Source of the DNA: Thioflexithrix psekupsensis
GTDB lineage: Bacteria > Pseudomonadota > Gammaproteobacteria > Beggiatoales > Beggiatoaceae
Direction of reading: 5' to 3'
DNA length: 64,000 nt
Assembly: GCF_002149925.1 (NCBI RefSeq)
Contig: NZ_MSLT01000006.1
Location: forward strand, 248,001 to 312,000
Shown here piece by piece: positions 1 through 8,618 of the stretch. Every line of letters starts with the position of its first letter. The first letter of the stretch is position 1. Below the pieces are notes generated by a model. The model did no database searches and was not told the origin of the DNA. It saw only the letters and a program-made list of their open reading frames with translations. The position numbers were made by a program, and so were the translations under genes.

Positions 1-227
1 CTAAATTGCAAAAAGTGCTGCATTTAGGTATTGAAGAATTTGGTGAATTAGCCGTGACTTATGCCGTGTTATTAAAATGCAAACCCACCGAACAATGGCC
101 ATTAGCCAGAGAATATCGCCGTCGGGTCAAATCGCACTTTGAAGCGGCAGGAATTGACATTCCTTCTTTATCCGATTTAGGCGGAGACAATAAGTCTGCT
201 TTAGCCAAACGTAAAAATAAACCGTAA
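1..227 (+). CDS. Mechanosensitive ion channel (MscS family), C-terminal end only
   Basis: The frame is open from the window edge (codons in phase with base 3) and stops at TAA 225-227. The visible ~74 residues resemble the cytoplasmic C-terminal alpha/beta domain of MscS-type channels: a repeated-strand segment ending in a tyrosine/arginine-rich helix (REYRRRVKSHFEAAGIDIP) that is typical of this family. The last ~20 residues are a charged, Lys-rich tail. MscS channels sit in the inner membrane and release solutes on hypo-osmotic shock. The pore helix and all membrane segments lie upstream of the window, so the assignment rests on the tail alone. Confidence 0.6.
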   Translation, partial: KLQKVLHLGIEEFGELAVTYAVLLKCKPTEQWPLAREYRRRVKSHFEAAGIDIPSLSDLGGDNKSALAKRKNKP

Positions 228-372
228 TCATCTAAAAACATCCGTTTGGTGCGTTTTAATCCGATTCATTAAAATGTCATCAAACGGTCATGTGAATCTC
301 ATTATTTTGCAACTTGCTTGTGTTATATCTTTCGTTTCTTTACTGATTTTAACCCCAAGAGAAACACAAGCC

Positions 373-2316
373 ATGAAAGATGATGATTTAATCTATAATT
401 CCTCACAAAATCCTGTTTTTGCTGATATTTTAGAAAAACACCTGTCTCGTCGCCAAGTTTTGCGCGGCGGTTTGGGTGCGGCAGCGGTGACGATGTTTGG
501 TGGTGTAGTGGGTTGTAACAGCAGCGACGGCGACAGTACCACGACCAGCACAACAACAACGCCTAAGTCATTGATTGGCTTCCAATCTGTAGCCACTAAT
601 TTTGAAGATGCGGTGCATGTTCCCAAAGGTTATACGGGAAAAGTTTTATTTGCCTGGGGCGATCCCGTGTCTAATGGCCCTGCGTTTTCTTTTGATGCCC
701 AGAATTCTGCTGCCGACCAAGCACAACAGGCAGGAATGCACCACGACGGTATTCACTTTTTCTCCCTCCCCTATGGTTCTAACAGTTCTACGCATGGCTT
801 ATTGGTGATGAATCACGAATACATCGATGATGTGGTCATCCATATTGACGGCGGTTACAGATACTCTCCCAGCACTTATTCCGTAGAAAAAGCCAATAAA
901 GAATTGGCAGCGCATGGGGTTTCTGTCATCGAAGTTAAAAAAGTCAATGGACAATGGGATGTCGTGCGTCCTTCGCAATACGCTCGCCGCGTCACAGGTA
1001 ATACCCCTATGACTTTAACTGGCCCTGCGGCGGGTTCTGATTTTCTCAAAACCGCCGCCGATCCCACTGGCCGCGAAGTACTCGGCACACTGAACAACTG
1101 CGCTCATGGTTATACACCATGGGGAACGTATTTAACGTGTGAAGAGAATTTTCACCAATATTTCGGCTCAAAAAGCGGTAGCGATTTGGTTGATAACGAT
1201 TTAAACGCTTATAAACGCTATGGCGTGCCGAAAACCAGCAGTTATGGTTGGGAAACGCAGCTTGAGCGTTTCGATTTAGACAAAACCCCTAATGAACCCA
1301 ATCGTTTTGGTTGGGTGGTGGAGTTTGATCCGTTCGATCCCAGCAGTAAACCCGTTAAACACACCGCATTTGGACGTTTTTCGCATGAAAACGTGGCATT
1401 TTTAATTGCACCCGATAAACGAGTTGTATTTTATTCGGGGGATGATGCGCGCTTTGAATACATTTATAAATTTGTCACCGCAAAACCTTACGATGCCAAT
1501 AACCGCGCTGCCAATGCCACATTGTTAGACGAAGGGACATTATACGTTGCCAAGTTTAACGCGGATAAAACGGGCGAATGGTTGCCTTTGGTACACGGAC
1601 AATTGGGGTTGACGGCGGAAAATGGTTTTCGTAGTCAAGCAGAAGTGTTGGTTAAAACCCGTTTAGCGGCTGATAAAGTCGGCGCAACCAAAATGGATCG
1701 CCCTGAATGGATTACCACTGATCCGAAGAAACAAGACGTTTATGTGACGCTCACGAATAATAATCGTCGTACCGAAGCCCAGCAAGATGCTGCAAATCCG
1801 CGTGCGGATAATCAAATGGGTCATATTCTCCGTTGGCGCGAGACGGGCGGCAATCCTACGGATACACGTTTTACGTGGGATATTTATGTGTTTGCGGGTT
1901 CACCGGACTTACCTTCAGCCCAACATAAGGGGAATGTGAAGGGTGATATTTTTGCTTGTCCAGATGGGTTGTGGATGGATTCCAATGGGTTGTTATGGAT
2001 TCAGACGGACATGAGTTCAGATTCTATTGGCAAGGGTGCATTGGCTCCTTTTGGTAACAATCAGATGTTGGCTTCTGATCCGACAACGGGCGAAGTGCGT
2101 CGTTTTTTAACGGGACCGAAAGGCTGCGAAGTGACGGGCGTTATTGCTACGCCTGACATGAAGACGATGTTTGTCAACATTCAGCACCCCGGCGAAACTG
2201 AAACAGATGCCAATCCCGCCAATCCCACTAAAGTCAGTTCTTGGCCCAACGGACAACGTCCCCGTTCGGCGACGGTGGTGATTGTGAAAGATGATGGTGG
2301 GGTGATTGGGAGTTAG
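373..2316 (+). CDS. phoX: PhoX-family (DUF839) alkaline phosphatase, Tat-exported
   Basis: About 647 residues, matching the PhoX/DUF839 family of periplasmic Ca/Fe-dependent phosphomonoesterases that release phosphate from organic esters. The N-terminus carries a twin-arginine signal near residues 24-45 (SRRQVLRGG followed by an Ala/Gly-rich hydrophobic stretch) and a Cys (VVGCNSS) that could be lipidated or be the cleavage region. The body shows family-like segments such as NNCAHGYTPWGTYLTCEEN, FGRFSHE and a C-terminal region with ACPDGLWMDSNG. The frame is open 99 bases further upstream (ATG 274), but the start at 373 puts the RR motif at the usual distance, so I prefer it. The gene stands alone, followed by a repeat-filled gap. 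Regulation is not visible; I saw no clear Pho box. Confidence 0.85.
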   Translation: MKDDDLIYNSSQNPVFADILEKHLSRRQVLRGGLGAAAVTMFGGVVGCNSSDGDSTTTSTTTTPKSLIGFQSVATNFEDAVHVPKGYTGKVLFAWGDPVSNGPAFSFDAQNSAADQAQQAGMHHDGIHFFSLPYGSNSSTHGLLVMNHEYIDDVVIHIDGGYRYSPSTYSVEKANKELAAHGVSVIEVKKVNGQWDVVRPSQYARRVTGNTPMTLTGPAAGSDFLKTAADPTGREVLGTLNNCAHGYTPWGTYLTCEENFHQYFGSKSGSDLVDNDLNAYKRYGVPKTSSYGWETQLERFDLDKTPNEPNRFGWVVEFDPFDPSSKPVKHTAFGRFSHENVAFLIAPDKRVVFYSGDDARFEYIYKFVTAKPYDANNRAANATLLDEGTLYVAKFNADKTGEWLPLVHGQLGLTAENGFRSQAEVLVKTRLAADKVGATKMDRPEWITTDPKKQDVYVTLTNNNRRTEAQQDAANPRADNQMGHILRWRETGGNPTDTRFTWDIYVFAGSPDLPSAQHKGNVKGDIFACPDGLWMDSNGLLWIQTDMSSDSIGKGALAPFGNNQMLASDPTTGEVRRFLTGPKGCEVTGVIATPDMKTMFVNIQHPGETETDANPANPTKVSSWPNGQRPRSATVVIVKDDGGVIGS

Positions 2317-2352
2317 ATTGTCAGTTTACTCCTCCTAGTTAAAGTAGTTAAA

Positions 2353-2429
2353 GTAGGGTGGATAAGCGATAGCGTCATCTACCAAGTTGGTAGTCGTAAG
2401 GTGTATGGCACTGCGTTTATACACCCTAC
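2353..2429. repeat. Dispersed palindromic repeat with GTAGGGTG ends
   Basis: GTAGGGTG at 2353-2360 is mirrored by CACCCTAC at 2422-2429, enclosing a GGATAAGCGATAGCG segment and GGTGTATGGC. It lies just after the phoX stop and could fold into a long hairpin. A related GGATAAGCGACAGCGG string occurs near 57953, so this is probably a genome-wide intergenic repeat. Function is unknown; transcript-end stabilisation is one possibility. Confidence 0.45.
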
Positions 2430-2476
2430 GCTTGCTTATCATTTATTTTTTCTGTAAAAAAATTTTATAAATAATA

Positions 2477-2667
2477 TACCAAAATTAAGTCATTCATAAA
2501 ATTTTTCTGTCAGAATCAGAATTTACAGAATTTTAGGATTTTCAGAATTAAATAATAAAAAACATGTTTAAAATAAATGACTTGCAAGAATAAATTTTGA
2601 AAATTCTTGTGTCTGTAAATTCTGATTCTGACAAAATAAGGATTCTACGAACCCTATCTTTTTGGTA
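2477..2667. mobile_element. MITE-like element, 191 bp, with IS630-like ends and TA duplication
   Basis: The element begins TACCAAAATTAAGT and ends TTTTTGGTA, with TA on both sides (2475-2476 and 2668-2669), the target duplication expected of IS630/mariner transposition. Inside, TGTCAGAATCAGAATTTACAG (2508-2528 region) is repeated inverted near 2612-2634, so it can fold into a long hairpin. It has no coding capacity. The first 11 bases match the right end of the IS630 elements in this window. It fills much of the 563-bp gap between phoX and the BACON protein gene; the rest of that gap is A/T-rich without recognisable genes. Confidence 0.6.
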
Positions 2668-2879
2668 TAGGTTATCTATTTTTTCTTTTCCAGAACGCAT
2701 CAATTTCGCCAACTCCTCAATTCTGTCAATTTTGATTTAGACAAAGAATGTTTTGCGAATTACATTATTTTTGTGTTTTACTATGAAATCTCTGTTGTAA
2801 TGTGGAGAAGATTTTGTGTATACTTGATTGTGTATGTTTCGCCTCTTAATTCAATGGAAATTTAATTGAGGAAATCTCT

Positions 2880-4032
2880 ATGAAGAAGCTATCTATCAGA
2901 TATTTATCGTGGCTTTTCGCTGCGATGATCTTACTCATAAATACGTCACATTCTGCGGAATTAAATCCCGATGTGCTAATACCGAAAAGTAACCAATGCC
3001 ACGCAATTTATTTTCCAGAAAATGGAAAATTTCTAATTCCGTGTGTAGATTACGGCACTACTGGCGATATTCAGAGCTACACAGCGACACTGGAACAATC
3101 GTCTATTGCTGATCCACTGCAATTTATGGTCAAAGAGTGGTCATTGATTCCCTATGATACCGACATGGGGGCAGATTTTGCTTGTCGTGCCGCCTATCTT
3201 CCCGAAGATAATAAACTCTTACTGCCTTGTGTCGATGTTGTGAATCCGCCAGAGCAAACAGAGAGCTTTCATCAAGTCGTTATGGAACAGGTAAGTTCTA
3301 ATTTTGTAGAAGTGCCTCAGTGGAAAGTAACTAGCGTGGATGGTATTGATGTAGAAGAATTTTCTCGGAAACAATCCAGAAGAGCAGAGGCATCTCCTGT
3401 TTGTACAAGTGGGAGAGCTAATGTTACATATAATGGTCTTATAAATATTGCCTGCAATAGCACTAGTTGCCAGTGGTGTAATTTAAAAAGCAAGCAGTGT
3501 GGAGGTATTTTATATAATGGTACTACCAGTATCGGAGATGTTTCCATTAACTGTGTTAATGGAAAATGTAAGTCAAACATAAAAATACCACAGTTGGATA
3601 TCCCTTGGTTGTCCGAATTAAAAATTCCTGGCAATAATTTCAGTTGTCAGAGCAATCAAACTAATACGGTTACTTCACCATGTAATTACACTATCTCTCC
3701 AACAAGTGCTGATATTCTTGCTACAGGACAAAAAAATAGCACAATTTCTATAATCACGACCAGAACTGATTGTGCATGGAAAGTTACAAGCAATGTAAAA
3801 TGGATCACATTAAATGTTAGTAGCGGAAATGGAACTACAAAAATTAGCTATGATGTGGCTGTTAATACAAGTAACGGGATGAGAAATGGTATTATCACAG
3901 TAGCAGATAAACATTTTTACGTCACACAAAAGGCGGCTACAAATCCTGTAACTTTGCCAAACAAGCCAAGCAACTTATCGATAAATCCACTGTCAAGTAG
4001 CAGTATCAAGCTTGCATGGACGGATAATTCTA
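2880..4032 (+). pseudogene. Secreted BACON/fibronectin-III protein, 5' part (split by an IS)
   Basis: Starts at ATG 2880 behind GAGGAAA. Residues 1-27 form a Sec signal peptide (MKKLS..., ending SHSA). Two imperfect N-terminal repeats follow (CHAIYFPENGKFLIPCVD and CRAAYLPEDNKLLLPCVD), then a Cys-rich stretch, then a BACON-like domain (~residues 263-350), then the start of a fibronectin type III domain (PSNLSI...SIKLAWTDNS). The reading frame enters an IS630 element at 4033 and stops at 4100 after 22 foreign residues. Removing the IS and one TA copy joins this piece in frame to 5166-5962, giving a 649-residue protein. Probably a cell-surface or secreted binding protein; ligand unknown. Confidence 0.8.
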
Positions 4033-5163
4033 TACCAATTTTTTCAGAGTCGTATAATAATACTTTTCAAATAGGAGAGAATAATGAACAAGAGATATGA
4101 AGATTTAGAAGAGTTAATGTCAACAGGTGAAGCGAGAGAAGTGAAGCGAGCGATGGCAGTAAGAATGTCTTTGCTTGGTTTTGTGCGTGCGGAAGCGGCT
4201 TTAGCGTGTTGTGTCAGTGTGCAATTTGTGGATAAATGGAAAGCCATTTATTTAGCGTCAGGGGTGGAAGGATTAAAGTTAGCGTATAAAGGCTCGCCAG
4301 GGTATTTAAAGCCGCGTGAACGAGAAGATGTGATTAATTGGATACAAGAAAAGAAGACAATAACAATAGAGGAACTAAAGAGATACTTAAAAGAGGAGTA
4401 TGATGTTTTCTATTCTTCAAATACTTCTTATACTAAATTATTAGAAGAAGCGAATTTAAGTTATAAGAAGACACACAAAGAGAATTCGGCAAAAGATGAG
4501 GTAAAAGTAGAAGCTAAAAAAAAAGAGATTAAGGATTTAATAGATAAGGAGCGTGAACAGATAGAAAGTGGAGAGGTAATGTACTGGATGCAAGACGAAA
4601 GCCATCAGTTGTGGGGAGATATTTGTGGTTATGTTTGGTCGAAAAAAGGAGAAAGAACGTCAATAAAGATGAGTAATTATCGCACTTCTCAAACGTGGTA
4701 TGGAGCGGTGAATATTTATACGGGAGAATTTATTTTAGATAGGGCAAAGAAAGCTGATACAAAATATACGATAGACTTTATTAACTGGCTCATTTACAGA
4801 TATAAAGAAGCCCGTCATGTGATTATTTGGGATGGTGCAAGTTATCATCGTTCTGAAGGTTTAAGAACTTATTTAGAGAAATTAAATGGGGGACTTCCAG
4901 AATCAGAATGGAAAGTTCGTTTATTAAGATTTGCGCCCAATGCCCCAGAGCAAAATCCAGTCGAGGATATTTGGCTTCAAGGTAAGAATTGGGTCAGAAA
5001 GAATTTTCATCGTCTATCAAGCTTTAAAGAAGTCACTAGTATGTTTGAGACCTTTTTGTCAGGTAAAGTGTTTAAGTTTAATAAAATTAAACAGTATCTT
5101 ATACCTAATATCTAGCTAGATATTAAAACTTAATTTGTTTTTATATCTCACATAATTTTGGTA
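4033..5163 (+). mobile_element. IS630-family insertion sequence, copy 1 (1131 bp)
   Basis: The ends are TACCAATTTT (left) and AATTTTGGTA (right), flanked by TA at 4031-4032 and 5164-5165. Removing the element plus one TA restores the interrupted host gene exactly, which fixes the boundaries. It encodes one full-length transposase. An 18-bp perfect palindrome AATATCTAGCTAGATATT (5107-5124) overlaps the transposase stop codon and may act as a terminator or transposase binding site. By eye it differs from copy 2 at about five positions, so the insertion looks recent. Confidence 0.93.
4084..5115 (+). CDS. IS630-family DDE transposase, copy 1
   Basis: 343 residues in one frame, the usual size for IS630 transposases, started at ATG 4084 behind AGGAGAG. 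The N-terminal ~110 residues look like a helix-turn-helix DNA-binding region (RAEAALACCVSVQFVDKWKA, then a second winged-helix segment). The catalytic DDE core is visible as D in MYWMQDESH, D in IIWDGASYH and E in APEQNPVEDIW. It cuts and pastes the element into TA dinucleotides. Compared with copy 2 it carries Tyr instead of His at residue 101; the other differences seen are silent. Nothing suggests it is inactive. Confidence 0.93.
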   Translation: MNKRYEDLEELMSTGEAREVKRAMAVRMSLLGFVRAEAALACCVSVQFVDKWKAIYLASGVEGLKLAYKGSPGYLKPREREDVINWIQEKKTITIEELKRYLKEEYDVFYSSNTSYTKLLEEANLSYKKTHKENSAKDEVKVEAKKKEIKDLIDKEREQIESGEVMYWMQDESHQLWGDICGYVWSKKGERTSIKMSNYRTSQTWYGAVNIYTGEFILDRAKKADTKYTIDFINWLIYRYKEARHVIIWDGASYHRSEGLRTYLEKLNGGLPESEWKVRLLRFAPNAPEQNPVEDIWLQGKNWVRKNFHRLSSFKEVTSMFETFLSGKVFKFNKIKQYLIPNI

Positions 5164-5165
5164 TA

Positions 5166-5962
5166 GTAATGAAACAGGATTTTATATTTATCGCGGTGAA
5201 GGTGCAGCACCAACAAATTGGACAAAAATTGCTGTGTTGGGAACAAACATAACTTCCTACTCCGATAGTGGCTTAAAAACAAACACTATTTACTCATACT
5301 ATGTTGCTTCTTATAACAATGCTGGAGAAAATAAAAGCACTCACTCCTCTGCGCAAACACAAAATGCAGCACCTGTTACGCAGTTAAATATTACAATTGT
5401 CGGTTCTAATGGTGCTGATAGTTGGATACAGATATACACAAAGGTGAATAATAAACATGATTATTGTAAAACCTCTTGTAGTTACACAATTAACTCTCCA
5501 GTGACTCTCTACGCTCATAGCACACAAGTTGGAGGGTGGCAAGATGGTAGACTGCTATCTTACAACGAATATGAGCTTGATAGATGGGAAGGTGCGTGCA
5601 GTGGAAACGGCCACCAATGTGTTATTACTCCAAATAATCAGAATCAATATGTAACTGCACATTTTTATTACGCTCGTATGAAGATAAACTCAGGCGATAC
5701 TTATCCGAAAAAAGGATGGGCATTACAATCAGTAATGTCCGAAAATTTCATAGCCAACGGCAAATCGGGGAAGATATGGAAGGAAATCCTATTTAACTAT
5801 TCTCGAGCACCGATTGGCACTAAAGTTAGAGCTGACTTGTATTCAAGTGTTGGGCTTAATGTGGAAGGTTGGGTCAAGAGCGATTATGAGGGGTGTGGTT
5901 GGAGTGGTTGGAGTAACGCTACTCCTGAGCGTTGTAGCTTCACACTCACTAAAAAATGGTAA
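5166..5962 (+). pseudogene. Secreted BACON/fibronectin-III protein, 3' part (split by an IS)
   Basis: Continues the gene begun at 2880: the frame reads SNETGFYIYRGEGAAPTNW directly after the restored WTDNS, completing the fibronectin-III domain. A domain similar to InlB B-repeats follows (YELDRWEGACSGNGHQCVI, near 5565-5630), with paired Cys residues, then a ~95-residue C-terminal domain rich in Trp and Gly (GWVKSDYEGCGWSGWSNAT). It ends at TAA 5960-5962. Any start codon inside this piece (for example 5234) is accidental: there is no signal peptide, so a separately expressed fragment would stay in the cytoplasm and probably be non-functional. Confidence 0.75.
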
Positions 5963-6091
5963 ACCTCCTCCCTTTGTGTTTGTTCTCAGCACGGTATGGG
6001 TTTTTATGCGCTTTGATAAATATTGGCACAGTCTTGTACGTGCTGTTGTTGGGAGGAGAATAACAGGTAGAAGGGTGTAAATTCTCACCCC

Positions 6092-6134
6092 AAAAAAAGC
6101 CTCGTTTCCAAATAATACTTAGAAACGAGGCTTT
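6092..6134 (-). terminator. Rho-independent terminator of groESL
   Basis: A 13-bp stem (AAAGCCTCGTTTC paired with GAAACGAGGCTTT) with a 13-base loop lies 35 bases after the groEL stop. On the minus strand it is followed by a run of T residues (bases 6098-6092). The A/T-rich other side may let it also stop transcription arriving from the split BACON gene. Confidence 0.85.
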
Positions 6135-6168
6135 AATTTTGATGAAAACAGGACTCAGCAGCAGATAA

Positions 6169-7830
<1,662 letters not shown>

Positions 7831-7875
7831 TTAAAAACAGTCAATAAGGGTTAAAAATAAAGGTCTTGGGAGAGA

Positions 7876-8166
7876 TTAATTGGCTAATACGCCCATAATG
7901 TCGTCTTCGCGCATCACTAAGACTTCTTCACCATTGACTTTGACTTCGGTGCCTGAGTATTTACCGAATAAAACAACGTCGCCCACCTTGACATCTAAGG
8001 GACGGACTTGGCCGTTTTCCATGATTTTGCCATTGCCGACGGCCAAGACTTTACCACGGGCGGGTTTTTCTTTGGCGGTGTCAGGAATCAAGATACCGCC
8101 GGGTGTGGTTTGTTCTTCTTCCATGCGTTTGATAACGACACGATCATGTAAAGGACGAATGTGCAT
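7876..8166 (-). CDS. groES: Co-chaperonin GroES (10 kDa)
   Basis: 96 residues from ATG 8166 ([19 protein letters not shown]), the standard GroES length and start; GAGGAGAAAACCGCG gives an ideal ribosome-binding site. The frame is open 14 codons further upstream, but those residues have no family counterpart. The mobile loop ([16 protein letters not shown]) that contacts GroEL is present. First gene of a groES-groEL operon, transcribed leftwards from a promoter that overlaps a CIRCE-like operator. Confidence 0.97.
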   Translation of the reverse strand: MHIRPLHDRVVIKRMEEEQTTPGGILIPDTAKEKPARGKVLAVGNGKIMENGQVRPLDVKVGDVVLFGKYSGTEVKVNGEEVLVMREDDIMGVLAN

Positions 8167-8309
8167 CGCGGTTTTCTCCTCAGTTTTGGTTCTGTGCGAT
8201 TGGGACAAAAAAGTTTTTGATAACTTATTGGTTTAATTAACAAATATGGAATATCCATATCTAGGGTGAATGCGGTCAATTTTGATCGTCCCTGATTCAG
8301 AAAATTTGA

Positions 8310-8336
8310 TTAGCACTCACCTCTATCGGTTGCTAA
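8310..8336 (-). promoter_or_regulatory. CIRCE-like HrcA operator
   Basis: TTAGCACTC (8310-8318), nine bases, then GGTTGCTAA (8328-8336). This matches the CIRCE consensus TTAGCACTC-N9-GAGTGCTAA at all but two positions of the second arm. It lies ~145 bases upstream of groES and abuts the -10 box, the usual place for HrcA repression of groESL. hrcA itself is not in the window. Confidence 0.8.
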
Positions 8337-8363
8337 TAATAGTGTCGCTTGGTGAGATGTCAA
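8336..8363 (-). promoter_or_regulatory. groESL sigma-70-type promoter
   Basis: On the minus strand: TTGACA (8363-8358), 16-base spacer, TATTAT (8341-8336). Both hexamers are close to consensus, and the -10 touches the CIRCE-like operator, so HrcA binding would block RNA polymerase. No sigma-32-type promoter was recognised. Confidence 0.7.
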
Positions 8364-8492
8364 GAGTCGTTGGGTGAAAAATTTTTAGTATTTCTTTTTT
8401 ACGCGCCCTTGGGGGGTGCAAAACACAATGTATTTTTTCCTTGATTATTTCAGATGATCGCCTAAAAAGGTTAAAAAGGGTCACTTAATCAG

Positions 8493-8536
8493 TGTTATAA
8501 TAACCAAACGCCTGTCCCTCACAGTAAACAGGGACA
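8493..8536 (+). promoter_or_regulatory. Extended -10 promoter and leader hairpin before PBP1A
   Basis: TGTTATAAT (8493-8501) is an extended -10 (TGnTATAAT) without a good -35. A 7-bp inverted repeat follows: TGTCCCT (8513-8519) and AGGGACA (8530-8536). It lies ~82-125 bases upstream of the PBP1A start, so the hairpin would be in the 5' leader. No T-run follows, so it is not a typical terminator. The rest of the 8364-8618 gap holds nothing recognisable. Confidence 0.4.
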
Positions 8537-8618
8537 ATCGTGTTGAATCTATTTATTATTTTTTTAATCGAAATTAATATTAATTAATATTGACTTGTTT
8601 TTTGGCGGGTATTAAGGG

